64,000 bases of DNA from Candidatus Binatia bacterium (GTDB lineage: Bacteria; Desulfobacterota; Binatia; HRBIN30): contig CALAMI010000005.1 in the NCBI GenBank assembly GCA_937925685.1, forward strand, positions 153,388 through 217,387, in the 5' to 3' direction. The notes under the pieces are model-generated. The model was not told the DNA's origin and did not search any database. It saw only the letters and a list, made by a program, of their open reading frames with translations. This document shows positions 36,211-44,993 of this stretch, in pieces. Made by a program: the position numbers and the translations under genes. Every line of letters starts with the position of its first letter. Within the stretch, counting starts at the first letter, position 1.

Positions 36211-37254
36211 ATGAGCGAAGCGGAACGACAGGCCACGGTTGCCGAAGAGGAGAACTCAGGAGAGATCTTCCCTACGGTCGAACCCGACGAGGTCGGAATC
36301 CAAACTGAACTGCCGGACCTTTCAGAGGCAGCCCTGGAGGTACTGCCGCCGCCCGCAATCGAAGAGGAAGAAGCCGGACCGACGAGTCGCGAGGTCGTCC
36401 CCTTCGATCCGTTGCAGCGGTATTTGGCCGAAATCAAGCGTTACCCGATTTTGTCGCGCGAGGAAGAACACGAACTGGCGGTTCGTTATAAGGAAAAAGG
36501 CGATCTTGCAGCCGCGTACCGTTTAGTCACGTCGAACCTTCGCCTCGTGGTCATGATCGCCCGCGAATACCAGCGTGCCTTCCAGAATCTGCTGGACTTG
36601 ATCCAAGAAGGCAACATGGGTCTCCTCGAGGCGGTGAAAAATTACGACCCTTACCGCGGGATTCGCTTTCCCTCTTACGCAGTGTGGTGGATCCGGGCGT
36701 ACATCATCCGCTACATCATGAATAACTGGCGGCTGGTCAAACTCGGTACGACACAGGCGCAACGCAAGCTGTTCTTTAACTTGCAAAAAGAAAAAGAACG
36801 CCTCGAGCGGGAAGGATTCAAACCCACGCCGAAGCTGCTCGCCCAGAGGCTAGACGTCAAAGAGTCGGAAGTGATCGAGATGGATCAACGCCTCTCCTCG
36901 CGGGAGCTTTCGGTGGATGCCCCGATCGAAGAGGGTGAAGAGAGCACGCTATTGGATTTCCTGGCAAGCCGCGAAGCCAATGCTGAAGAAAAGGTGGCTG
37001 ACACCGAAGCGCGAGCCTTGTTGCAGCAAAAGATTCGCGAATTTGGGCAAACTTTGAGCGGGAAGGAGAAAGTCATTTTCGACGAGCGCCTCATGGCGGA
37101 GGAGCCTCTGACCCTGCAAGAAATTGGGGATCGCTACGGCATCAGTCGCGAGCGCGTGCGCCAGCTCGAGGAGCGGGTGAAGAAGAAGCTGAAAAACTAT
37201 TTGCTCAAGAGCGCTCAAGACATCGAAGTCGCTGTGAAAGACATCATTCGCTGA
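36211..37254 (+). CDS. rpoH: Heat-shock-type sigma factor (RpoH/sigma-32 family)
   Basis: A 347-residue sigma-70-family factor. Region 2 has DLIQEGNMGLLEAVKNYDP and FPSYAVWWIRAYIIRYIMNN; the RpoH-box-like stretch is TTQAQRKLFFNLQKEKERL; region 4 has LTLQEIGDRYGISRERVRQL. The QRKLFFNL segment is the hallmark separating RpoH from RpoD and RpoS. It carries an acidic N-terminal extension of about 65 residues compared with E. coli RpoH (284). The ribosome site is weak, which may allow translational control. It lies in the dnaJ locus. Confidence 0.88.
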   Translation: MSEAERQATVAEEENSGEIFPTVEPDEVGIQTELPDLSEAALEVLPPPAIEEEEAGPTSREVVPFDPLQRYLAEIKRYPILSREEEHELAVRYKEKGDLAAAYRLVTSNLRLVVMIAREYQRAFQNLLDLIQEGNMGLLEAVKNYDPYRGIRFPSYAVWWIRAYIIRYIMNNWRLVKLGTTQAQRKLFFNLQKEKERLEREGFKPTPKLLAQRLDVKESEVIEMDQRLSSRELSVDAPIEEGEESTLLDFLASREANAEEKVADTEARALLQQKIREFGQTLSGKEKVIFDERLMAEEPLTLQEIGDRYGISRERVRQLEERVKKKLKNYLLKSAQDIEVAVKDIIR

Positions 37255-37305
37255 GCCGACGCCGACACAGGTCGCCTAGGCCAACGCTCGTACCAAGGTA
37301 TCGTA

Positions 37306-37327
37306 CGGGCGCACGGCAGTGCGCCCG
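37306..37327 (+). terminator. Hairpin after rpoH, possible terminator
   Basis: CGGGCGCAC (37306-37314) and GTGCGCCCG (37319-37327) form a perfect 9-base stem with a GGCA loop 50 bases after the sigma gene. The following CGGTTTCG has only three T residues, so it may be a weak terminator or an RNA-stabilising stem. Confidence 0.45.
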
Positions 37328-37491
37328 CGGTTTCGCCACCACCGGCGCTCCCTTGCGGTCACCCATTTGGGGGAGCCAAGGCGCCCCAGTGTTCCAATCG
37401 GTCGCGCTACACCCCTGGCGGACCAGCCCCTGCCCACGCATCGTCCGGGCCCGTGGCAATGCGGTGCCAGTTTCTCTACAAGCGGCGGGCA

Positions 37492-38301
37492 ATGCCAGTG
37501 GTGCAAGTGGGCGGAGGTGTCAAGCTCCACTATGTGGACGAGGGTGACGGGTCCGCGCTCGTGCTGCTCCACGGCCTCGGGGGAAATTGTCACGTGTGGG
37601 ACGAGTTTGTGCCATCATTTTCGCGCCACCACCGAGTCATCCGCCCCGATTTGAGGGGGTTTGGTCAATCCGATTGCCCACCAGGCCCGTACGCTTTGAC
37701 GGACTACACCGGTGATCTGGCCGCGATGCTCGAGCATGCAGACCTTGGTGAGGTTCACTTGTTGGGTATTTCCATGGGAGGGGTCATCGCCCAGCGGTTC
37801 GTGCTCGATTACCCTGACCAGGTCCGTTCGCTCATCCTGGTCTCGACCTCCAGCGAGGTTGGACCTCGCGCACAAGCAGCTTGGCTACGTCTTGCTGATT
37901 TCGTGGAAAGTCGAGGCTTTTCTGAAAGTGCCGTGGATGCGACGAGATCGGTGTCGCCTGTGTTTGCCAAACGTTACCCAGAACGTGTACGTGCTCTTGG
38001 CGAGGCTACTCGGCAGTGCGACCCATGGGCCTACGCAGCAGCAGCTCGAGCCGTGGCAGCTTACAACTTCACAACCGAACTCGCTCGCGTGCAACAACCC
38101 GTGCTCATTTTTCAAGGACTGGACGATCAGCTTACCCCTCCAGGCGGTTCGGTGAAAATGGCCCGCGCACTGCCCCATGCGCGTTTACTGTTCGTGCCCG
38201 AGGCGGGCCACAACTTGCCCATCGAACGACCGGATGCGTTCGTGTTCGGGGTACTCGGTTTCCTTGCTGGGGTGGATCTCGAACGCTGTCAGCAAGCCTG
38301 A
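37492..38301 (+). CDS. Alpha/beta-fold hydrolase
   Basis: A 269-residue cytoplasmic hydrolase starting at ATG 37492 (MPVVQVGGGVKLHYVDEGDG). Triad residues: Ser in LLGISMGGVIAQ, Asp in FQGLDDQLTPPGG, His in VPEAGHNLPIERP; the oxyanion motif is LLHGLGGNCHVWD. It resembles 3-oxoadipate enol-lactonase or BioH-type esterases, but the substrate cannot be assigned. A PPOX-family flavoprotein gene follows 33 bases downstream. Confidence 0.88.
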   Translation: MPVVQVGGGVKLHYVDEGDGSALVLLHGLGGNCHVWDEFVPSFSRHHRVIRPDLRGFGQSDCPPGPYALTDYTGDLAAMLEHADLGEVHLLGISMGGVIAQRFVLDYPDQVRSLILVSTSSEVGPRAQAAWLRLADFVESRGFSESAVDATRSVSPVFAKRYPERVRALGEATRQCDPWAYAAAARAVAAYNFTTELARVQQPVLIFQGLDDQLTPPGGSVKMARALPHARLLFVPEAGHNLPIERPDAFVFGVLGFLAGVDLERCQQA

Positions 38302-38334
38302 GAAGACACCGGCATTCACAGAAGGAGTCAGCCA

Positions 38335-38793
38335 GTGCATCGGCGAAAACAAATTGCGATGACAGAGGAAGAACGAGCGGAATTTCTCGCTACCGCCCGG
38401 ACGGCGGCCTTTTCCACGATTGATCCCTGGGGCTACCCGCACACGGTGGCCATGTGGTTCGCGATGGAAAATGGCTGCCCAGTGATGACGACGTATGCCA
38501 AGTCGCAAAAAGCGCGGAACGTGGAGCGCAACCCGAAAGTTGCCTTCATGGTCGAATCGGGTGAGACTTATGACTCGTTAAAGGGAGTTCTGATCCGCGG
38601 CGAGGCCGAACTGATCCGCGACTTCGAGTACGCCGTTTCTGTTCTCAAACGGATCCACGAAAAGATGCTGGGCGCGTTGGTGCCAGCGGTAGAGGATGCG
38701 ATGCGGAAGCAGGCGCAAAAACGGGTGGTGGTGCGTATTCGTCCCGTTCGAGTGAGCAGTTGGGATCACAGCAAGCTTGGTGGGGGGTACTGA
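38335..38793 (+). CDS. Pyridoxamine-5'-phosphate-oxidase-fold flavoprotein
   Basis: A 152-residue split-barrel protein of the PPOX / F420-binding class. Its GTG start at 38335 follows AAGGAG. Typical features are ERAEFLATARTAAFSTIDPW, GYPHTVAMWFAME, TTYAKSQKARNVERNPKVAF and LIRGEAELIRD. Such proteins bind FMN or F420 and reduce small substrates or degrade heme. With LLM and PPOX enzymes both in the window, an F420-using lineage is possible but unproven. Confidence 0.85.
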   Translation: MHRRKQIAMTEEERAEFLATARTAAFSTIDPWGYPHTVAMWFAMENGCPVMTTYAKSQKARNVERNPKVAFMVESGETYDSLKGVLIRGEAELIRDFEYAVSVLKRIHEKMLGALVPAVEDAMRKQAQKRVVVRIRPVRVSSWDHSKLGGGY

Positions 38794-38866
38794 ACAACCA
38801 CCGTACCCTTTGCCCATTTGGTCGATTGAAAACTCCGCGTTACCCACGCATAGATGGAAGCTCTAG

Positions 38867-40879
38867 ATGCCGCTATTGCGATCGTGTGGGCGTGGGTGCC
38901 GATATTGGTGGAGCGCACTTTGTTGCCTTTTCGTGGTGCTGTGCCCTTGCATCGTTCTCGCTTTCGAGAACTGTGTCCCAGCGGCAGGGCCGGAACAGGC
39001 CGTGCGTACCTTAGTCGAACACTTGTTCGGTGGTGCCCCTCTGTGCAACGGGGAGGACCCAAACAACGACGGGCGGATTGGCGCCGCCGATTTGGTCGCC
39101 GCGCTGGAATCGATGCTCTACATCCCCATGCCATCGCCGACGGCGCCGGCCAGCGCCACGTCAACTGCGGTGCCCCCGAGTGCAACGGCGGCATCCGTGA
39201 CACCGGTGGTCACTCCCTCGCCGACGGAGCGAGAACCGACGCAATCGCCTCGTCCGACTCTTGAACCCGTGGCCTCTGCAACCTTCACCGAGTCGCCCAC
39301 TCCGTCATGGTCGCCTAGCGAGCCCTCCCTGCCGACCGACACCATGTCACCCACGCCAACACCTTCTGCTCCTCCTTCGCATTCACCCACACCGACGGCT
39401 GTTGCGTCACACCTGTGGACCCTTACACCGACAAGTACGGGAACCACGACTCCCACCCGCTCCTCTTCACCGACGCGGACCGCCACGCGAACGGGAACAC
39501 CGACGTCGACTCCGACACCATCGAACACCAGTCCTCCCACTCGTACGCGTACGCCAACGTTGACCCTGATCCCAACCCGTACCTCAACTGGCACCCCGAC
39601 ACACAGTGCAACGCCGGCGATGATGCCTCCTGCAACGCCCACTGCGACACCGAGCCGCTTAAGCTCCTCTACGCCAACTCGCACGGCAACGGCTACCGTG
39701 TCAGCCACCCCTTCCGCTTCAGCGAGTTCAACTCGCTCGCATTCGCAAACGCCTACGCGCACCGACTCACCCACGGCAAGGCTCACGCTTACACCCACGG
39801 CGACAAGGTCGCTGAGTCCATCACCGTCGACGACCGCGACCCGCACGGCGACGGCTTCCCGAACGTCGACAGCAACCGTGACCGGGTCGCCGACACCGAG
39901 CCGAACAGTCACCCGGTCTCCATCGGGAACACCTACGGTAACCCCGTCTAGGTCGCCGACCCTGTCGCCGACGCCAACGCGCTCGTTGGCCTTCACGCTC
40001 TCCCCGACGATGACGCCCACGCGCAGCCCCACGCGAACTGGGACAGCGTCGTTCTCTCCGACGCGCTCGCGTACCGCCACGCCTACGAACACGAATACCG
40101 CATCTCCAACACCGAGCTACTCGGCAACGGCCAGCGCGTCACTAACCCAGACGCGCTCGCGTACGCCGACCCGGACACCGACACAAACGGCGACGCCGAC
40201 TCGTACTAGATCGGCAACACCGAGCGCCACTCCAACACCACTGATCATTGGGCCGCAGGTCACGTTTTTTGGGATCGTGACCAACCTCGATGGTTGCGTG
40301 TTTTGCTGCGACGCCCGTTGCCGTCGGACACCTACGCCAACCCCAGCGTTCGATTCCGAAGGCAGGCAGGTGTTTCGTGCAAACAGTGGTCAGTTCGTGA
40401 TCGTGGTGGAAGGAAGGCCCGGGGTGAGTGGTGCTCCGGTGGGAACTTCCTTGGGACCAGGGGGCGACGGGCGGCCCGACTTACAAATCCAGAACTCGCG
40501 CGACATGGGTAACGGCAGCCTGACTGTGTGTGACACAGGACCGCCGTCTCAAGGCGGTGGCGGTGTACCGGGAGTATGGCCGCCGAATTTCGAGGCAAGC
40601 AACTCCTTTGTTACGGCAGCCTTGCAGGACTTCGCTTGCCGCTTCGACCCCTCGGTGAGCGCCACCGCGCCTTGTACGATCTTGGATGCAGGGCGTGAGC
40701 CCAGCTTGGTAAAGCCGATGTCGACTGCGCAGTTCTGCAATTTCGTGGCGGCTACCGCCGCCTTCCCTGCGGGAGAAAATATTCTCACCGTGCGATTGCG
40801 CGATGTGTTGGGTCACCCAGGTCCGACGGTGCAAATCGTGGTCGTCGTGGCTACGCCTACGCCGACACGGAGTCCTTGA
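38867..40879 (+). CDS. Secreted Thr-Pro-stalk protein with DGCVFCC domain, copy 1
   Basis: A 670-residue protein. A signal peptide (LFVVLCPCIVLAF) is followed by a half-degenerate dockerin-like module (residues ~36-86, EDPNNDGRIGAADLVAALES). Residues ~88-458 are a Thr/Pro/Ser/Arg stalk. Residues ~459-670 form a globular domain shared with the next gene: TNLDGCVFCCDARC, GQFVIVVEGRPGVSG, GDGRPDLQIQNSRDMGNGSL, DTGPPSQGGGGVPGV, FACRFDP and GENILTVRLRDVLG. The domain has at least seven Cys, suggesting disulfides, and ends in a short TPTPTRSP tail. I do not recognise it. Confidence 0.78.
   Translation: MPLLRSCGRGCRYWWSALCCLFVVLCPCIVLAFENCVPAAGPEQAVRTLVEHLFGGAPLCNGEDPNNDGRIGAADLVAALESMLYIPMPSPTAPASATSTAVPPSATAASVTPVVTPSPTEREPTQSPRPTLEPVASATFTESPTPSWSPSEPSLPTDTMSPTPTPSAPPSHSPTPTAVASHLWTLTPTSTGTTTPTRSSSPTRTATRTGTPTSTPTPSNTSPPTRTRTPTLTLIPTRTSTGTPTHSATPAMMPPATPTATPSRLSSSTPTRTATATVSATPSASASSTRSHSQTPTRTDSPTARLTLTPTATRSLSPSPSTTATRTATASRTSTATVTGSPTPSRTVTRSPSGTPTVTPSRSPTLSPTPTRSLAFTLSPTMTPTRSPTRTGTASFSPTRSRTATPTNTNTASPTPSYSATASASLTQTRSRTPTRTPTQTATPTRTRSATPSATPTPLIIGPQVTFFGIVTNLDGCVFCCDARCRRTPTPTPAFDSEGRQVFRANSGQFVIVVEGRPGVSGAPVGTSLGPGGDGRPDLQIQNSRDMGNGSLTVCDTGPPSQGGGGVPGVWPPNFEASNSFVTAALQDFACRFDPSVSATAPCTILDAGREPSLVKPMSTAQFCNFVAATAAFPAGENILTVRLRDVLGHPGPTVQIVVVVATPTPTRSP
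39119..40240 (+). repeat. Thr/Pro/Ser-coding low-complexity stalk, copy 1
   Basis: About 1.1 kb of imperfect short repeats of ACN CCN with TCN and CGN codons. It differs from the stalk at 22-23 kb in having more Arg and Ser (TPTRTRSPTPT) and almost no Glu. Open frames in other frames here (39415-39951 plus; 39118-40092 minus) are by-products. Confidence 0.85.
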
Positions 40880-40888
40880 GCGACAACG

Positions 40889-43663
40889 ATGCGGGGCACG
40901 AGAGTACAACGGGCGATGCTCGGTTTGTTCCTTTGGTTCCTGCCGCGTGCAGGCTGGGCAGTCGACTGTGGGCTCGTATTAGACCCCTTGGGCGCTCTCA
41001 GTTGGCTCGGTCTCTTGTTCGGCGAAGTTGCCGAGTGCAACGATGGCGACGTGAACGGAGACGGCGTTACGAATGCTGCGGACGTCGTTGCGGTGGTAGC
41101 GTTACGGGCGGTACCGTCCCCTGTCCCCACGGGGACCTTGAGCGCAACGCCGACGGCCACCGCTGCCGTGCAACCCAGTGCTACATCGAGCGCCAGCCCC
41201 ACGAATTTCCCAGGCCTCACACCCTCGCCAACAAACACGGCATCTGCCTCGCCAATCCCAACACCGAGTGCCACACCCACTGCTTCCGCTTCGTTTACGC
41301 CTTCGTCCACAAGCTCCCACAGCCCGACACACTCATCGACGCCCACGAAGAGCAGCACTCCCAGTGGTTCTCCCTCACTGACAAAGAGCCGTACCGCGAC
41401 TCCGACCGCGACCCGCAGCTTCACTGGGACAGCAACGCCTACGGTGGTACCGAGCTTCACAACGTTACCCTCGCCGAGTTCCACGGATACGCCCAGGCTC
41501 TCTCCAACTGTGGAGCTAACCGTTACGCCGACTTGGTCAGCGAGTCCCTCCGCGTCGGCGACGCGATCAGCAACCTTGCCTTCGACTCCGGCCTTGCCTG
41601 TTTCTCCTACCTCGACTCCGACTGAGGAAAGTACGGCCGAGTCAACGCCAACCAGCACGTTGGTGAACACGGTCACCGAAACTCCCTTGCCGGCGACGGC
41701 AACCAGTACGGCAACAGGAACATTCACCATGCCGCCGAGCGACTCCCCTCAATGGAGCCCCACGTCGACACCGAGCATCACATGGACGCCGACTGCAAGC
41801 CCCTCTTCTTCGCCTACACGAACACCGATTCCCGGGAGCCGGCCAACGAACACCCCCACCCCTTCCTTTACCCTTCCGCCAACACGCACACGGACGCCAA
41901 CAAGAACTAGAACGAACGAGCCGTCTTTAACTCCGACGGCGTCCTTCACCGACACGGTGCCGCGTACGCCGACGCCGTCGCCGACGTTCGTTCCTTCGCC
42001 GAATCCATCGTCCACCGAGACGATTGCGGTCACACCATCGCCTTCCCTGACCCTTTCCCTCACCCCCAGTGAGTCACGTACCGCGCCGCTGTCCGCCACC
42101 CCAAGTGCCACGCCAACTCCTTCCGCGATCCCATCGACCACGGCGACCGCTTCGGCCCCGGTAACACCGTCTCCTTCGTTTACAGGCGATCTATCTCCGA
42201 CACCGTCGACGACGTTTACCGTCCCCCTTTCGCCGACAATATTGGCTACACTGACTGTCACTCCGTCTTCCACGATCACGGCCAAAGCAACGGCCTCGGT
42301 TTCTCCGAGCGCAACGGGCACGGCGTCGGAAACGGTGTCGCCGACGCGGTCAGCCACGGTAACGCGCACCGCTTCGCTGACACCGACCTCTGCTCCTACC
42401 AACACGTCGACGCGAGCGCCAACTGCGAGCCCGTCGCGGACGCACACCGGCACAGGGACGTTGTCACCCACTGCTACGCTGACGACGACCCCTACACCAA
42501 CAGCGACGGTGACCCCCACGCGAACCATAACCGGTACGCCGACGGCGTCAGCCACTCGGACGCAAACGATCACGCGTACACCGACCGTGACGGGGACAGC
42601 GACGCAGACTCCAACCACCACTCCTACGAGAACGGCTACTTACTCTTTCACGCCTTCACTGACGGCCACACGGACGGCCACGCGCACCCCCACACGAACA
42701 GATACGCCGACGCGCACGGCCACGCCTTCGGCCACCCGTACGGCCACCGCGACCTCCACATGGACAGCGACACCGTCTCCTTCGCCTAGTGCTTCTGCTA
42801 CGCCCACCCCGACCGGGAAGGGTCCGATCGTGACGGCCTTCGCTGCGATTGCCCGACTCGATGGATGCGTGTTTTGCTGCGAAGTCGAGTGCCAAAGCTG
42901 GCCAACGCCTACCCCAGAGTACGATCCCTATGGTCGAACCGTGTTTCGTGTCGCATCAGGGCAATTTCTCATCGTCGTCGAGGGGCGTCCCGGGGTGAGT
43001 GCAAGACCCTTGGGGACGTCGCTGCAGCCGGGTAGCGATGGACGTCCTGACCTGTGGATTCAAAACAATCGTGATTTGGGCAACGGTAGCCTCGCCGTTT
43101 GCGATACTGGCCCCCCGTCCTCGGGCGGTGGCGGGGTTCCTGGCGTGAATCCACCGCGTTTTGACGCCGGTGATCCGTTCGTCACTGACGCCCTCGTGGA
43201 CTTTGCATGCCGGTTCGACCCTTACATCGGCGCCAACGCCCCATGCACCGTCGTGGATCCCTCGCGCGATCCGAAACTGCTTCACGCCAGTTCTACTTGG
43301 CAATTTTGCGGCGCCGTAACCTCCACGATGGCGTTCCCGCCCGGGGAAAACTTACTTAGCGTGGCGCTACGCGATGTGGTGGGTAACACGGGCCCTACCG
43401 CTCAAATTGTCGTCATTGTTGCGACTCCCACGAACACGCCAACACCTACGCCCACTTCTCCATCCCCCACACCAACGGTGACGCTCACGCGCACACGCAC
43501 CCCCACCCGAAGCCATACGCCGACACGAACGACCACACCTTCGGCGACATCCACCGAGAGCCCCACCGCGACAGCAACCCCAGTTCCGACACGAACTATC
43601 ACACCCACAGCGACCGGGAGCCATACCCCATCGGCAACCGCATCTCCGTCTCTGACCCCGTAA
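40889..43663 (+). CDS. Secreted Thr-Pro-stalk protein with DGCVFCC domain, copy 2
   Basis: A 924-residue paralogue starting eight bases after copy 1. Signal peptide (MLGLFLWFLPRAGWA), a dockerin-like module (GDVNGDGVTNAADVVAVVAL), a stalk of roughly residues 76-644, then the shared domain at ~645-847 (ARLDGCVFCCEVEC, GQFLIVVEGRPGVSA, GDGRPDLWIQNNRDLGNGSL is the matching block, FACRFDPYIGANAPC, GENLLSVALRDVVG). Unlike copy 1 it continues with a second Thr/Pro tail of ~75 residues. The domain is far better conserved than the stalks, implying it is the functional head. Its role is unknown. Confidence 0.78.
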   Translation: MRGTRVQRAMLGLFLWFLPRAGWAVDCGLVLDPLGALSWLGLLFGEVAECNDGDVNGDGVTNAADVVAVVALRAVPSPVPTGTLSATPTATAAVQPSATSSASPTNFPGLTPSPTNTASASPIPTPSATPTASASFTPSSTSSHSPTHSSTPTKSSTPSGSPSLTKSRTATPTATRSFTGTATPTVVPSFTTLPSPSSTDTPRLSPTVELTVTPTWSASPSASATRSATLPSTPALPVSPTSTPTEESTAESTPTSTLVNTVTETPLPATATSTATGTFTMPPSDSPQWSPTSTPSITWTPTASPSSSPTRTPIPGSRPTNTPTPSFTLPPTRTRTPTRTRTNEPSLTPTASFTDTVPRTPTPSPTFVPSPNPSSTETIAVTPSPSLTLSLTPSESRTAPLSATPSATPTPSAIPSTTATASAPVTPSPSFTGDLSPTPSTTFTVPLSPTILATLTVTPSSTITAKATASVSPSATGTASETVSPTRSATVTRTASLTPTSAPTNTSTRAPTASPSRTHTGTGTLSPTATLTTTPTPTATVTPTRTITGTPTASATRTQTITRTPTVTGTATQTPTTTPTRTATYSFTPSLTATRTATRTPTRTDTPTRTATPSATRTATATSTWTATPSPSPSASATPTPTGKGPIVTAFAAIARLDGCVFCCEVECQSWPTPTPEYDPYGRTVFRVASGQFLIVVEGRPGVSARPLGTSLQPGSDGRPDLWIQNNRDLGNGSLAVCDTGPPSSGGGGVPGVNPPRFDAGDPFVTDALVDFACRFDPYIGANAPCTVVDPSRDPKLLHASSTWQFCGAVTSTMAFPPGENLLSVALRDVVGNTGPTAQIVVIVATPTNTPTPTPTSPSPTPTVTLTRTRTPTRSHTPTRTTTPSATSTESPTATATPVPTRTITPTATGSHTPSATASPSLTP
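41117..42820 (+). repeat. Thr/Pro/Ser-coding low-complexity stalk, copy 2
   Basis: About 1.7 kb of imperfect Thr/Pro-type codon repeats coding for the stalk of the second DGCVFCC protein. A further short array lies at about 43430-43660. Differences in length between the two paralogues' stalks suggest in-frame expansion and contraction. Confidence 0.85.
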
Positions 43664-43904
43664 ACTCCCTACGAGTAAGTTCACACCTTCGCCGTTGTCG
43701 GTTACGGCGAACGTTGCCGTCAAGTGGTAGCCGAGCCCATGGCATATCGGCTTTCGCGCCAGGCACATCGTAAAGTTGGTGCGTGCGATCCCCGCACCAG
43801 GGTTTGCCACAGCCGTTGCGCGTTGACTTTCTTGCCGGGGTGGGGCAAAGGGCCGGCATGGGGCTCCTCGGGGCGCCACAACGAATGAGGGAGGACGAGG
43901 GAGA

Positions 43905-44906
43905 ATGCACCGACCGTCGACAACCATCGTAGGGCTAGCCGCTAGCGTCTTGCTCGCCGGCGTTGCAGCGCAGGCGCAGCCGTGCATGATTTTCGTCCAC
44001 GGCAAGCAAACCGACACGAACACGTACACCAATTGGTCGTACGCGCGAAACTACTGGAAAACGAGTACGACGGATTTTGTGAAAACGGCCACCAAGAACT
44101 TTACAGCGAGCTATTACGTCGTGGGTTACAAAGGTAACGATCCGTACTGGGGAGCGGGAGCGGCGGACGAAGTGGCCAACGAGATTATCAACGCGACCAA
44201 CGGCGGCGCTGATGGTGGGGGCAACCGCTGCGCCCGAACTTACGCCAATGGCGGCACCTTCTGGGTGATTGCCCACAGCATGGGCGGCACGATCATGGAC
44301 TTCATCCTTGGAAATAGCCGCACCACCGACCCGAATTACAAGAGCATTTACGGAACCGTCGGGCAGAGGATCAGCCGTGTCATTGCCGTCAGCGGCGCGC
44401 ACCGCGGTTCGCAGGGAGCTGATGCTGTATGTGGCCAGAGCAATATTCTTTGCAACTTCATCGCTTTCTTCATTCAAAGCTGCGATACAGCAACCTATTG
44501 GCTACGCAGTGCAGACGACGTCCAGGTCCGGACATACTCCAATGCGCCGGCGAAAAACGTGTACCTTGTCGGCGGCTACCAGGCAATTTTCGGTGCCAGT
44601 GCTTGCTTGAGCGGAGAGGATGACGGGATTGTGCAATACGCATCGATTTACGCCTGCAACGGCAGCGCGACCGCGGGATACAACAACAGCAACGTATGCA
44701 ACAATTCCTACAAACAAGAAGTGTCTGGATTCCGCAATTTAGATGCTGGGTACGAGAACCACGACAACATCCGCAACGACTCTCGCTACAGCACCCGTAA
44801 GCAGATTCCCGATGGGGTTTGGTATTGTAACGGTTCGCCCTGCGCGCCGGACACGACGGTGCAAAGCTCGATGTCGACGGCGAAGTTCATCACATTGCTG
44901 TACTGA
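43905..44906 (+). CDS. Secreted lipase/esterase-like alpha/beta hydrolase
   Basis: A 333-residue protein with signal peptide (IVGLAASVLLAGVAAQAQ). The mature start PCMIFVHGKQTD looks like a lipase oxyanion strand. The nucleophile Ser is in WVIAHSMGGTIMDF, a likely Asp is in CLSGEDDGIVQYAS, and a likely His is in YENHDNIRND. It is rich in Asn, Tyr and Ser and carries several Cys (NRCART, AVCGQSNILC, SACLSG, YACNGS), consistent with an extracellular disulfide-bonded enzyme. A strong terminator follows, so it is probably monocistronic. The 240-base stretch before it holds a short 7-base hairpin (43688-43711) without a T-run. Confidence 0.83.
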   Translation: MHRPSTTIVGLAASVLLAGVAAQAQPCMIFVHGKQTDTNTYTNWSYARNYWKTSTTDFVKTATKNFTASYYVVGYKGNDPYWGAGAADEVANEIINATNGGADGGGNRCARTYANGGTFWVIAHSMGGTIMDFILGNSRTTDPNYKSIYGTVGQRISRVIAVSGAHRGSQGADAVCGQSNILCNFIAFFIQSCDTATYWLRSADDVQVRTYSNAPAKNVYLVGGYQAIFGASACLSGEDDGIVQYASIYACNGSATAGYNNSNVCNNSYKQEVSGFRNLDAGYENHDNIRNDSRYSTRKQIPDGVWYCNGSPCAPDTTVQSSMSTAKFITLLY

Positions 44907-44929
44907 CGCCTTCGTAAGCTTCGTCAGGG

Positions 44930-44979
44930 GCGCGCCCAGCGGCCGTTGGCAACATGGCCGCGAGGCGCGCTCTTTTTTA
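44930..44979 (+). terminator. Intrinsic terminator after the secreted lipase
   Basis: GCGCGCC (44930-44936) and GCGGCC (44939-44944) pair with GGCCGC (44956-44961) and GGCGCGC (44964-44970) across a 2x2 internal loop, followed by TCTTTTTTA. It is a long GC stem with a T-tract. Confidence 0.9.
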
Positions 44980-44993
44980 TACGGTTCAGTACC

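Noticed and set aside
39415..39951. Asp/His/Asn-rich plus-strand frame that looks like a Ca-binding repeat protein
   Set aside because: Frame-shifted reading of the Thr/Pro codons, embedded inside a confident gene with signal peptide and conserved head.
39118..40092. Minus-strand 324-residue Val/Gly-rich frame
   Set aside because: Antisense shadow of the first DGCVFCC protein's stalk.
41749..42621. Minus-strand 290-residue Val/Gly-rich frame
   Set aside because: Antisense shadow of the second stalk.
43688..43711. TTCGCCG/CGGCGAA hairpin after the second DGCVFCC gene as a terminator
   Set aside because: Stem is only seven pairs and is followed by CGTTGCC with no T-run.
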